A DNA stretch of 64,000 nt from Pandoraea anapnoica (GCF_902459765.1 NZ_CABPSP010000016.1:62001-126000), one strand, 5' to 3'. Counted from the first letter of the stretch, positions 51,571-60,251 are shown. Notes: generated by a model from the sequence alone, not told the origin. Translations and numbers: made by a program.

Positions 51571-52545
51571 ATGACGAAAGCCATTCGCATCGAACAGAAC
51601 GGCGGCCCCGAAGTGATGAAGTGGGTCGATGTCGAAGTCGGTGAACCCGGTCCGGGCGAGGCGCGCGTGCGCCATAACGCCGTCGGGCTGAACTACATCG
51701 ATGTCTATTTCCGCACCGGGTTGTATCCGCAGCCGCTGCCTGCGGGGCTCGGCATGGAAGCCGCAGGCGTGGTCGAGGCGGTGGGCGAGGGTGTGACGCA
51801 CGTGAAGCCCGGCGACCGCGTGGCCTACGCGAGCCGACCGTGCGGCGCTTACTCGCAGGCGCGCGTGATGCCCGCCGCACCGCTGGTGCGCGTGCCGGAT
51901 AACATCAGCGACGATCAGGCCGCCGCCATGATGCTGCAAGGCATGACGGCGCAGTACCTGCTGCGTCGCACGTATCCGGTCAAGGCCGGGGACACCATTC
52001 TGATTCACGCGGCCGCCGGTGGCGTGGGGCTGATCGTGTGTCAGTGGGCGAAAGCGCTGGGCGCGACGGTGATCGGTACCGTCGGCTCGGATGAGAAGGC
52101 CGCGCTGGTGCGCCAGCACGGCTGCGATTACCCCATCGTCTATACCCGCGAGAACTTCGTCGAGCGCGTGAAAGAGATCACCGGCGGCGAAGGCGTGCCG
52201 GTCGTATACGACTCCATCGGCAAAGACACCTTCATCGGCTCACTCGACTGCCTGCGTCCGCTGGGCACGATGGTGAACTTCGGCAACGCGTCCGGCCCCG
52301 TCACGCAAATCAACACGGCGGATCTGGTGTCGCGCGGCTCGCTGTTCTTCACGCGTCCCACGCTGTTCAACTACACCGCCAAGCGTGCCGATCTGGACGC
52401 CACGGCCAACGAGTTGTTCGATGTCGTCGGCAAGGGCACGGTCAAGATCGAGGTCAATCAGCGTTACGCACTGTCCGACGTCGCACAGGCGCATCGCGAT
52501 CTCGAAGCCCGCAAGACCACCGGGTCGACGTTGTTAATGCCCTGA
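51571..52545 (+). CDS. NADPH:quinone oxidoreductase (zeta-crystallin type)
   Basis: The 324-residue MDR enzyme has the GroES-like domain followed by the Rossmann fold with AAAGGVGLIVCQWAKALGA. It reduces quinones or similar carbonyl acceptors with NADPH and does not carry the zinc-binding cysteines of alcohol dehydrogenases. A good AAAGGAG Shine-Dalgarno precedes ATG 51571. It is followed by a bidirectional terminator. Confidence 0.93.
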   Translation: MTKAIRIEQNGGPEVMKWVDVEVGEPGPGEARVRHNAVGLNYIDVYFRTGLYPQPLPAGLGMEAAGVVEAVGEGVTHVKPGDRVAYASRPCGAYSQARVMPAAPLVRVPDNISDDQAAAMMLQGMTAQYLLRRTYPVKAGDTILIHAAAGGVGLIVCQWAKALGATVIGTVGSDEKAALVRQHGCDYPIVYTRENFVERVKEITGGEGVPVVYDSIGKDTFIGSLDCLRPLGTMVNFGNASGPVTQINTADLVSRGSLFFTRPTLFNYTAKRADLDATANELFDVVGKGTVKIEVNQRYALSDVAQAHRDLEARKTTGSTLLMP

Positions 52546-52585
52546 GCCAATCGCGCGCGTTTTGCACGTTTTGCGCGATGCCAAT

Positions 52586-52613
52586 GAAAAAGGACGCCTC
52601 GGCGTCCTTTTTT
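52586..52613. terminator. Bidirectional terminator
   Basis: The stem AAGGACGCC/GGCGTCCTT has A residues on one side and T residues on the other. It separates the quinone oxidoreductase gene from the convergent DUF1232 gene. Confidence 0.9.
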
Positions 52614-52644
52614 GTTTCCTGCGATGCGCGCCCGTCAGCGACCA

Positions 52645-52926
52645 TCAGGCCCGCTGAGTGAACACATGCGCACGCGCGTCCTCGCGCACATCGACCGGCA
52701 GGCGCTTGATGAGCCAGTGGACCACCATGCCGATCACGACCACGTCGTCGAGCAAACCGAACACCGGCACGAAATCAGGGATCAGATCGATGGGGCTGAG
52801 CAGATAGACGGCGAGCAACACCACGGCAGGCAACAGCCAGCGCGGACGGCGCGGGTCACGGACCGCATGCCAGAGCACGCGGAAATCATGACGGGCGATT
52901 TGCCACAGACGAAGAAAACGCTTCAC
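52645..52926 (-). CDS. DUF1232 (YkvA-family) small membrane protein
   Basis: The 93-residue protein has one or two hydrophobic helices with the family motif LLSPIDLIPDFVPVFGLLDDVVVI. The function is not established. The start is chosen as the GTG at 52926 because AGGAG lies seven bases upstream; a TTG 87 bp further upstream would add a basic, Pro-rich segment without a ribosome binding site. Confidence 0.85.
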   Translation of the reverse strand: MKRFLRLWQIARHDFRVLWHAVRDPRRPRWLLPAVVLLAVYLLSPIDLIPDFVPVFGLLDDVVVIGMVVHWLIKRLPVDVREDARAHVFTQRA

Positions 52927-53366
52927 TTGCAAACTCCTGGTACCAATGCGTCCGCCGGAAAGCCTCGGTCGGGGCCGGGGTAACGTTGGACGCCGAAAGG
53001 CGATTTCATTCAATCGACACGAATTTCGTTCAATATCGATTGAATGTCGTGCAATTTCAACCGATTATACGCAAACGGCGTGCAGTGTGCCGAGCCGCGC
53101 TCAACCGCCGCTGGCCTGCATCCCATGCGTAACAATCAATTAAGACATCGCCCGGTCGAGACGGTTTCATCGATGCGGGGAAACGGGAAAGCGGGGAAGC
53201 GGGGAAGCGGGCGATGGCGCGGCTGAAGTCGCGGGGGCCTGCAAAAAGGGGCGTCTGGGATAGCGGTTGCGGTGGGATTGTGGCGGCGGGATAATTCCCG
53301 GGCCGACGTGGTCAATCCTACTTTCCCCCTTCGTCCACCTTTTTTCGGACGCATCCAAACGCCATC
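52927..53366. other. 440-bp intergenic region with operator-like and G-rich repeats
   Basis: No gene is seen. Near 53009-53044 there is an AT-rich patch with TTCAAT boxes at 53009 and 53029 and an inverted ATTGAA at 53039, which could be an operator for the DUF1232 gene. At 53177-53211 five G-runs (GGGG, GGG, GGGG, GGGG, GGG) separated by 4-5 bases fit a G-quadruplex motif on the plus strand. This lies about 155 bp before the amidotransferase gene. The C-run AATTCCC also lies in this stretch. Confidence 0.4.
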
Positions 53367-54788
53367 ATGACCGACGCTCAAGATCCGAAATCGCCGCAGC
53401 AGCCGTCCAAGCCCGAATCCGATACGAGTAAGAGCGCAACCTCGCCTGCAACGCGTTCGTCCGAGTACGTGGAGCCCGCGTCGCTCGCGACGCCGCATCC
53501 CACGGCAAAGCCGGTGGCCGGTACGGCCGAAGGTTCTGGCGATATGCCGCCCAATCCCGACACGCTCACACGTCCTGCGCCGCCTGCCGAGCAAGGCAGC
53601 GCGGTGCGATCCGATGGGTCGGACGATTCGAAGGCTGAGACGCCGACGTCGGGCGCGCCTGCCGCCAGGCCCGCCCCGGCCGCCGAAGTGGCGTCCGACC
53701 GTAATCCGATCGGCTCACCCGTTCCGAAATCGGGCGACTACGTGAAGGCGGCCGGTGTGGGGAGTGCCGGGGGCAACGTCGGCGAGACGGGGGCCGGTGC
53801 TGCCGGTGGCGCGGGTGGTGGTACGGGCGGCGGTGGCGAGCCACCGCATCAGCCGTCGTTCGGCGCGACCGGGCCGCGTCCGGGCAGTCCGGCGTCGATG
53901 GGCGGTCAGCCGTCGTACTTGCAAGCGGGCGACTCGCCGTGGTCGGTGCTGCGCCGGATCATGTCCGCTCGCTTCCGTGCCTGGTACGACCGCGCCGGTC
54001 AGCGCATCACGCAACGCACGCTGAAGATCGGCATCTCGGCCCGTATCTTCCATCCGGAGCCCGGTTCGAAGGGATTGCGTAGCAAAACGCTGCAATACCT
54101 CGAAGAGTCGATTGCGCACTGGGTGATGTCGCGCGACGTGCTCGTCTTCATGATTCCGACGGTAGACACGCAAGGCTTGCTTCACCCGAGCCACATCCGT
54201 CTGCACGATTATGCGAAGCACCTCGACGGGTTGGTCTTGCAGGGCGGGGCGGATGTTTCGCCGCTCACCTATTCGGAAGTGGCGACGCGTCACGAATGGC
54301 AGGGCGACCGCATGCGCGACATGTACGAACTCGAATTGCTCCATGAGTTTGTCGAGCAGGGCAAGCCGATTCTCGGCGTCTGCCGTGGCTGTCAACTGAT
54401 CAACGTGGCGTTCGGCGGCACGTTGCATCAGGACATTGCGACGGATTTGCCCGAAGCAATCCCGCACGTCACGGAAACGTACGAGCACAATCGTCACACG
54501 TTGACATTCCCGGAAGGTTCGTCGCTCGCGCAGATGCTGGCGCCGGTCGACGTGCCGATCGTCAACTCGATTCACCACCAGTCGGTCAAGACGCTGGGGC
54601 GCGATCTGAGCGTGGAGGCGGTGTCTGCGGAGGACGGTGTGGTGGAGGCGATTCGCTATCGCAAGGCACCGTTCGTGATGGGCTTGCAGTGGCACCCGGA
54701 ATTCCACCGCGCAGGCGGTCCGGAGTTTCTGGATTGCACGCCGGTGCTGGACAACTTCCTGCGTGCCGCTCGCGAGACGCGTTTCTGA
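53367..54788 (+). CDS. Gamma-glutamyl-GABA hydrolase-like class I amidotransferase (PuuD-like)
   Basis: The catalytic domain (about residues 220-465) is of the peptidase C26 type. It has the nucleophile elbow GVCRGCQLINVAFGG, the His/Glu of LQWHPEFHR and the substrate-side LQGGADVSPLTY. In E. coli PuuD this fold hydrolyses gamma-glutamyl-GABA in putrescine degradation. The first 190 residues are Pro/Ala/Ser/Gly-rich and disordered, much longer than in PuuD (about 254 residues in total). No puu genes are seen nearby, so substrate and location of the tail are unknown. Confidence 0.85.
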   Translation: MTDAQDPKSPQQPSKPESDTSKSATSPATRSSEYVEPASLATPHPTAKPVAGTAEGSGDMPPNPDTLTRPAPPAEQGSAVRSDGSDDSKAETPTSGAPAARPAPAAEVASDRNPIGSPVPKSGDYVKAAGVGSAGGNVGETGAGAAGGAGGGTGGGGEPPHQPSFGATGPRPGSPASMGGQPSYLQAGDSPWSVLRRIMSARFRAWYDRAGQRITQRTLKIGISARIFHPEPGSKGLRSKTLQYLEESIAHWVMSRDVLVFMIPTVDTQGLLHPSHIRLHDYAKHLDGLVLQGGADVSPLTYSEVATRHEWQGDRMRDMYELELLHEFVEQGKPILGVCRGCQLINVAFGGTLHQDIATDLPEAIPHVTETYEHNRHTLTFPEGSSLAQMLAPVDVPIVNSIHHQSVKTLGRDLSVEAVSAEDGVVEAIRYRKAPFVMGLQWHPEFHRAGGPEFLDCTPVLDNFLRAARETRF

Positions 54789-54864
54789 TGTGATGAGGCG
54801 GCGGGCGGCGCTGTTCTAAACAGCGCCGTAGTGTCCCGGTAATACCGCAATACGTTCGCACAAT

Positions 54865-54894
54865 AAAAAATGGCAACCCGAAGGCTGCCATTTT
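54865..54894 (-). terminator. Terminator of the porin gene
   Basis: On the minus strand AAAATGGCAGCC-TTCG-GGTTGCCATTTT forms a stem with a G-U pair and the very stable TTCG loop, followed by TTTTTATTG. It lies about 50 bp after the porin stop. Confidence 0.88.
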
Positions 54895-54945
54895 CATGTC
54901 AGGAGCACCGCGATACGACTGTCGGTGCTCACGCCACTTCGATGC

Positions 54946-56106
54946 TTAGAAGCGGTGACGGATGCCCGTGCCCACAACGGTTTGCGAGCTGGTCGACGAC
55001 ATACCGCCGGCAGCGCCGACACCGGCTTGGAGGCCCGTGCCTTCGTTGTCGGAGATGTGCTGGTACGAACCCGTCAGGTACACATCGGTGCGCTTCGACA
55101 GACGGTAGTCAGCTTGCAGCGTAACGGTGTGGAACTTCGGCTTCTTGTCCGTCGAATCTTGCTTGGCCATCGTGTACGTGTACGCGGCCGACAGCGAGAC
55201 TGCCGGGGTCAGCATGTAGCGACCGTTGACTTCGAAGTTGTCGAACTTCAGGCCGTCGTTGCCGAAAGCAACAGCGGTGCTGTTGTAGTTCAGGCCCGTC
55301 AGACCTTGCAGTTGGGTGTGGGTGTACACCAGGCCGACCGTTGCCGGGCCGAAGGCGTAGTTACCACCGATACCCCAGACGCGTTGCTTCGACGACTGGA
55401 ACACCGAATCACCACCTGCCGACGTGTCGACAGCGCCCGTGCCGTTGTTGTTACCCGGATTGCCTTGACGCTCCAAGTAAGCAGCAGCCACCGTCAGCGG
55501 GCCGTTTGCGTAGTTCACGCCGGCGCTGAATGCACGGTTGTTGGCGAAGTCGCCAGCCTTGTTCGAGAAGCCATACAGGCCGCCGAACGTCAGGCCGTTG
55601 TAGTTGGCGCTCGAGTACTTGACCGAGTTGTTCACACGGAACGAGTTGTTCGTGTTGTCGTTGTCATACGGGTGCGAAGCGATCGTGCCGCCGAACGACG
55701 AACCGTTCAGGGTCAGCGGTGCCAGGTAGTCGACCAGCGAGTCGTACTGACGACCGATCGTCACAGCGCCGAAGCGATCGTTTTGCAGGCCAACGAAGGC
55801 TTGACGACCGAACATGCGGCCGTTTTGGCCCGACGTGCCGTTGTTGATCGAGAAACCGTTTTCCAGCACGAAGATGGCCTTGTTACCGCCACCCAGGTCT
55901 TCCGAGCCCTTCAGGCCCCAACGGCTGCCGTTGATCAGGCCGCTCGTTGCACGGAAGTTCTTCGAACCCGAAGCCGACGACGTCGTCGAGTTGCTCGTGT
56001 AAGCGACGCCAGCGTCGATCAAGCCGTACAGGGTGACGCTGCTTTGAGCGTGCGCGGTCATCGAGAACGCGCCAACGACGGCAGCGGCAAGAAGAGTTTT
56101 TTTCAT
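54946..56106 (-). CDS. Gram-negative porin (OmpC-like, Burkholderia type)
   Basis: The outer-membrane trimeric 16-strand porin allows passive entry of small solutes. The 386-residue precursor has a clear signal peptide ending AHA (residue 20), a first strand SSVTLYGLIDAGVAYTSN, the constriction-loop-like segment LGGGNKAIFVLENGF, and a final strand SQTVVGTGIRHRF ending in Phe, as needed for BAM recognition. ATG 56106 has GGAGC upstream. Confidence 0.95.
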   Translation of the reverse strand: MKKTLLAAAVVGAFSMTAHAQSSVTLYGLIDAGVAYTSNSTTSSASGSKNFRATSGLINGSRWGLKGSEDLGGGNKAIFVLENGFSINNGTSGQNGRMFGRQAFVGLQNDRFGAVTIGRQYDSLVDYLAPLTLNGSSFGGTIASHPYDNDNTNNSFRVNNSVKYSSANYNGLTFGGLYGFSNKAGDFANNRAFSAGVNYANGPLTVAAAYLERQGNPGNNNGTGAVDTSAGGDSVFQSSKQRVWGIGGNYAFGPATVGLVYTHTQLQGLTGLNYNSTAVAFGNDGLKFDNFEVNGRYMLTPAVSLSAAYTYTMAKQDSTDKKPKFHTVTLQADYRLSKRTDVYLTGSYQHISDNEGTGLQAGVGAAGGMSSTSSQTVVGTGIRHRF

Positions 56107-56834
56107 GGTTTAAGCTCCAGTAACGTGACACGAATCGCAGAATTCGCGTGTAAACAGAACGCGGCGAAACAGAACATGTCGAGGTGACGATTCATCACGC
56201 TTCATCACTCGCGGACCCGTACAGCTATCGGCACTGCTCTGTTGACAGGGGGCAGTGTATGAGTCACTGCCACTCCCGCCTATTTCAGAATCCGCAAGAA
56301 TCTATTTCAGATATGAAAAGAATCTGTGAGACGCGTCCTAAAGCGTTGTCGGACAAGGGATTGGCTTGATTAAGCGTAGGCGAGAAATTGCGATGCAAGC
56401 GACGTGTGTTGCGCTCGGGACACAGTGTGGTGTGCATGTGAAAGCGCGCGCGAAGCATTGCCAGCACTGGTTTTGCGCGCGACATGCACATTCGCGTTAA
56501 GTTCCATCGCAGTGAATGCACACCGCAGTGACAGATCGCACGCGCGATGCATCGCGTGAAAAGTGCGATGTGAATTTGTGTGAAGAAGTGAGTGCGTTGC
56601 TGCGATGTGCGACGTCGCTATATAGAGAGCGATTCATCGCCGTGTCAGGTGGCTGCCATTTCGCGGTCATGGGGCTCACGTACTCGCGCGCATTGAGCCA
56701 TTTCTGAGATGTTGGCAAGCGCGTGAAATCGTCGCGTGCCAAAAAGGCCTTTATTTATGGGGTTTTACGGACTATTGCGAGTCGCCGAATAATTCATTGC
56801 GTCGAATGATGACAATGATTTTCGGATGCACACC
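56107..56834. other. 728-bp intergenic region upstream of the porin
   Basis: No gene is recognised. The region is lower in GC than its neighbours. It carries a 14-bp perfect palindrome CGCGATGCATCGCG at 56543-56556 and several GCGATG copies, possible operator material. The porin promoter should lie in the 56107-56300 part. Short open frames here have no ribosome binding site or recognisable product. Confidence 0.5.
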
Positions 56835-56840
56835 TATACT
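56835..56840 (+). promoter_or_regulatory. Putative promoter -10 of the small RNA
   Basis: TATACT is a near-perfect -10 element. A -35-like TGACAA lies 18-20 bp upstream (near 56810), so spacing is a little long. It is the only good -10 just upstream of an isolated terminator. Confidence 0.4.
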
Positions 56841-56846
56841 ACGTTC

Positions 56847-56921
56847 CGCGAGAAGTAGACTTTTGCGTTGAGTGAAAAGTCTCCAAACCTTGGCGCGGCC
56901 TCATTGGCCGCGCTTTTTTTT
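56847..56921 (+). ncRNA. Candidate small regulatory RNA
   Basis: Between TATACT and a strong terminator lies a 75-nt stretch without an open frame. It holds a first hairpin AGACTTTT-N10-AAAAGTCT (56857-56882, perfect 8-bp stem). A second, terminator stem GCGCGGCC-TCATT-GGCCGCGC (56893-56913) is followed by eight T residues. The T-tract is on the plus strand only, so the terminator does not belong to the convergent sigma-54 regulator at 56948. No homologue is recognised; the boundaries are estimates. Confidence 0.5.
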
Positions 56922-56947
56922 GCCTGCGATTTTCGTGTCGGAAAAAA

Positions 56948-58222
56948 CTAGGCGTAGTGCCTTGTGCTGAGGGCTTCGCCGCAATCACGAACATGCGGAA
57001 TGCTCAACTGCTTGAGCTTGCGATACAGCGATGCGCGACAAAATCCCAGCGTGCGCGCGGCCGCTGAAATGTTCCAGCGATGCTGTGCGAGCGCTTGCAG
57101 AATGCGTTCGCGTTCCTGATCGTGCGGCTCGTGTGACGCGTCATGTGCACGATATTGCGTGTGCGAAGCAATGCTGGCAGCGTAGGCCGTTTCCTCGATC
57201 CGAACGTCGCGCGGTGCCTCATGGCGATTCGCCGAGTACGTCGAGTGCGATGCAGGCGACGACGCGAGTTCCGGCGGCAGATCGTCCACACACAAAAGCT
57301 CCCCACTCATCACGGCACATGCGTATCGCAATGCCGCGCGCATCTGACGCAAATTCCCCGGCCACGCATGCGTGAGAAGACACGCGAGCGCCTCTGACGT
57401 CACACGCGCGAGCGCCTGGTCCGCGTTATCGATCGGTACCCCCGGCCATTCGTCGCACAACATGCGGGCGATCAGCTCGCGCTTGTCGTCGCGCTCACGC
57501 AAGGTGGGCAGCGTCAGCACGCCGACGGCAATCCGATAGTAGAGGTCTTCACGGAACGTGCCTTGTGCGACGGCGCTCGCCAGATCCTGATGCGTGGCAC
57601 AGATCAGTTGGACATCCACCGGCACCGGCTGACTCGCCCCTAGCGGTGTGACTTCACGTTCAGATAGCACGCGCAGCAAACGCGTCTGCATCGCGTACGG
57701 CATGTCACCGATTTCGTCGAGGAACAACGTGCCGCCATCGGCCTGCTGCATCTTCCCTTTCATTCCGCCGGGCAACGCGCCGGAGAAGGCACCGCGCTGA
57801 TAGCCGAAAAGCTCGCTCTCGATCAGATGCTCCGGCAGCGACGCCGTATTGATGGCAACGAACGATTGTCTGCGTCGCTCGCTGTACTCGTGTAACGCGC
57901 GGGCAAGAAACTCTTTGCCGGTGCCCGTCTCACCGAGAATCAGCACGGGCAGGCCACGGTCGACGAAGCGTTTGCCGCGCGCGAGCAGATCGCGCATGCG
58001 GGCATCGGTGCCGCACAGGTCGTCGATAGCGAGGTAATCGGGGCGAAGCTGACGGGAGGCCGGGGCGGGCGCGGAGGCGGCTGGCACGCGTACGACGCGC
58101 TCGGCAAGCGCGGCAATGTTGTTGAATGCGGTATTGGCACTATGGGCACTGGCTGCGCCGAGGGGGGCGGCGTGGCCGACAGGTCGAGCGGGGGCGGACG
58201 CTACAGCGAGGTGAGCGGGCAT
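56948..58222 (-). CDS. Sigma-54-dependent activator without sensor domain
   Basis: This is a bacterial enhancer-binding protein, an AAA+ ATPase that opens sigma-54 promoters. In the 424-residue protein, Walker A is GETGTGKE (97-104) and the sigma-54 contact loop GAFSGA (144-149). That loop has Ser for the usual Thr. Walker B is LFLDEIGDM (166-174) and the Arg finger REDLYYRI (224-231). A C-terminal Fis-type helix-turn-helix lies at about 371-408. Only about 65 low-complexity residues precede the ATPase domain, so no GAF, PAS or receiver sensor is present. Start ATG 58222 has GGAGA upstream. It is the local candidate regulator for the promoters at 63.2 and 63.8 kb. Confidence 0.9.
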   Translation of the reverse strand: MPAHLAVASAPARPVGHAAPLGAASAHSANTAFNNIAALAERVVRVPAASAPAPASRQLRPDYLAIDDLCGTDARMRDLLARGKRFVDRGLPVLILGETGTGKEFLARALHEYSERRRQSFVAINTASLPEHLIESELFGYQRGAFSGALPGGMKGKMQQADGGTLFLDEIGDMPYAMQTRLLRVLSEREVTPLGASQPVPVDVQLICATHQDLASAVAQGTFREDLYYRIAVGVLTLPTLRERDDKRELIARMLCDEWPGVPIDNADQALARVTSEALACLLTHAWPGNLRQMRAALRYACAVMSGELLCVDDLPPELASSPASHSTYSANRHEAPRDVRIEETAYAASIASHTQYRAHDASHEPHDQERERILQALAQHRWNISAAARTLGFCRASLYRKLKQLSIPHVRDCGEALSTRHYA

Positions 58223-58385
58223 GACTTGTCTCCTTCTCGTATTGGTACGAAAGGGCGCCGTCGGTGGCTTGTGGCCTGGCGATTCCTGACGTCTCTTTAT
58301 GTCGCGACCGGCTCGGGTGACCTGCCGCCAAAGCAGGATACGACCGCGCAGTCATAACATCCAATACAATATTGATGCGCTATTA

Positions 58386-58400
58386 ATACCTCAGGGGTAT
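58386..58400. promoter_or_regulatory. Candidate LysR box over the lysR start region
   Basis: ATACC-TCAGG-GGTAT is a perfect 5-bp inverted repeat with the T-N11-A core typical of LysR binding sites. It overlaps the likely Shine-Dalgarno of the LysR gene, which would give negative autoregulation. Confidence 0.4.
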
Positions 58401-58403
58401 CAA

Positions 58404-59348
58404 ATGATTGAATTGCGCCATTTTCAGTACTTCGTGGTGCTCGCGCAGACGCTGCACTTCGGTCGGGCGGCCCAGCAGTTGCATATCTCCCAGCCGCCGC
58501 TCTCGCGTCAGATCGCCTTGATGGAAGCGGAGCTGGGTGTGCAGTTGTTCGAGCGGACGAATCGCAGCGTGCGTCTCACGCGGGCTGGCAATCGCTTCTA
58601 TCAGGACGCAGTGGAAATCCTCAACGCCGTCGATCGGGCGCGTCGTAACGTGGTGGCGGCCAGCCGGGGGGAAGATGGCGCGATTACGGTCGGCTTCATG
58701 ATGTCCTCGGCATACAACATCCTGCCAGCGCTCACGCGGACGTACGCGGCGGCGTTCTCGCGCGTCGACATGAAGCTTGCGGAGACGCTGCCGAACCTGC
58801 TGGCAGAAGCCGTTCGCGCTGGCCAGACCGACGTCGGCATCATGTATCGCCCTGAAGATCTGACCGGACTCGACACGGCAACGGTGTTTCGCGAAGAGAT
58901 GGTGGCGGTGATTCCCCGCACGCACCCGCTGGCGAAGGTGCGCGTGCTCGACGCCGCGCAGCTTGCCGAGGAGTCGTTCGTGAGCATCCCGCGAGAGATC
59001 GCGCCGCTCGTCTACGATCTGGTCGTGACCCACTGCCGTCGCTCCGGGTTCTCGCCGCACATCCGGCTCGAAACGAACCTTCAGCAGACGATCATCAACC
59101 TCGTGGGGGAGGGGCTGGGTGTGGCGATGGTGCCGATGTCGATGAGCAGCGCGAGTGCGTCCGGCAATGCGGTGTTCAAGCCGCTGCGCAATGCGCCGGT
59201 GGCCGAGGTGGCGCTGCTATGGAGCCGGGACAATCACAACCCGTGCGTGGCGACGTTCGTGGAGAATGCGCGCAGCGTGTGGCGCGAGATGCAGCGTGCG
59301 CCCGGCGCGAGGCTGGTGCCCGATCTGCCGGACACCAGCGTGCTCTGA
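58404..59348 (+). CDS. LysR-family transcriptional regulator
   Basis: The 314-residue regulator has the N-terminal HTH (HFQYFVVLAQTLHFGRAAQQ, then LHISQPPLSRQIALME) and an effector domain with a GVAMVPMSMS hinge segment. It starts at ATG 58404 and is divergent from the sigma-54 activator. Its targets are probably one or both of these and the neighbouring SDR/TRAP genes; the ligand is unknown. Confidence 0.92.
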   Translation: MIELRHFQYFVVLAQTLHFGRAAQQLHISQPPLSRQIALMEAELGVQLFERTNRSVRLTRAGNRFYQDAVEILNAVDRARRNVVAASRGEDGAITVGFMMSSAYNILPALTRTYAAAFSRVDMKLAETLPNLLAEAVRAGQTDVGIMYRPEDLTGLDTATVFREEMVAVIPRTHPLAKVRVLDAAQLAEESFVSIPREIAPLVYDLVVTHCRRSGFSPHIRLETNLQQTIINLVGEGLGVAMVPMSMSSASASGNAVFKPLRNAPVAEVALLWSRDNHNPCVATFVENARSVWREMQRAPGARLVPDLPDTSVL

Positions 59349-59393
59349 GGCTAAAAGGAATGGCGTGAGACGATCTCGTCGCGCCAGCCTTCG

Positions 59394-60149
59394 TCAGATT
59401 TCCAGAATCCCGGCGGCGACGAAGCCGCCGTCGACCGGCAGGATATGGCCGGTGACATACGACGCATCTTCCGACGCGAGAAAGCTCACCGCACCGGCGA
59501 TCTCGTGCGGCTGTCCGTAGCGCCCGAGCGGCGTCGTCTCCGTGTAGTGACGGCGCGAAACGTCCGAGTGCAGCACTTTGGTCAGCGGCGTGTCGATGGG
59601 GCCGGGGGCGATCCCATTGGCGGTGATGCCGAAGGGGGCGAGTTCGATGGCCATCTGGCGAGTCAGTCCGATCACCGCTGCCTTCGACGTGCCATAAGCC
59701 GTGCGTCCTGCGCTGGCGAGAATGCCCGCGACCGACGCCAGATTAACGATCCGTCCCCAGCGCTGCTCGCGCATGAGCCGCGCGGCGTGCTGCCCGCACA
59801 GCAGCGTGCCCGTCAGATTGACGGCCATGACCTGATGCCAGTGATCGAGCGGGTAGTCGAGAAACGGGAACGTCTTGGCGACGCCAGCATTGTTCACCAG
59901 CACGTCGCAGCGCCCGTGCCGCTTGGCAATCTGCGCGAAGCCGTCGGCAATCGACGCCTCCTCACCCACGTTCATGCCCAGCGCCCACGCGCGGCCGCCC
60001 GAGGCACTCAGCGCTGCGGCCGTCTCGGTTGCCGCGCCTTCGTTCAGATCGGCCACGACAACCGTCATGCCATCTTTGATCAGACGTTCGCAAATGGCGG
60101 CGCCAATACCCATTCCACCGCCCGTGACTACTGCTACCTTCTCCGTCAT
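59394..60149 (-). CDS. Short-chain dehydrogenase/reductase
   Basis: The 251-residue classical SDR has TGGGMGIG (NAD(P) site), NNAGVA, Ser in NLASVAG and the catalytic YGTSKAAV. It probably oxidises a hydroxy acid or alcohol that enters through the TRAP transporter encoded just upstream on the same strand (103 bp away). Confidence 0.93.
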   Translation of the reverse strand: MTEKVAVVTGGGMGIGAAICERLIKDGMTVVVADLNEGAATETAAALSASGGRAWALGMNVGEEASIADGFAQIAKRHGRCDVLVNNAGVAKTFPFLDYPLDHWHQVMAVNLTGTLLCGQHAARLMREQRWGRIVNLASVAGILASAGRTAYGTSKAAVIGLTRQMAIELAPFGITANGIAPGPIDTPLTKVLHSDVSRRHYTETTPLGRYGQPHEIAGAVSFLASEDASYVTGHILPVDGGFVAAGILEI

Positions 60150-60251
60150 GCTATGGACTCCTAAATTTACTGATGGCTACAGCACGGGCCCCACCGCCAG
60201 CAGCGCGGCGGAGCCCGTCGGTGATATCGCGAAACCGTTAAGGGGTTGGCG

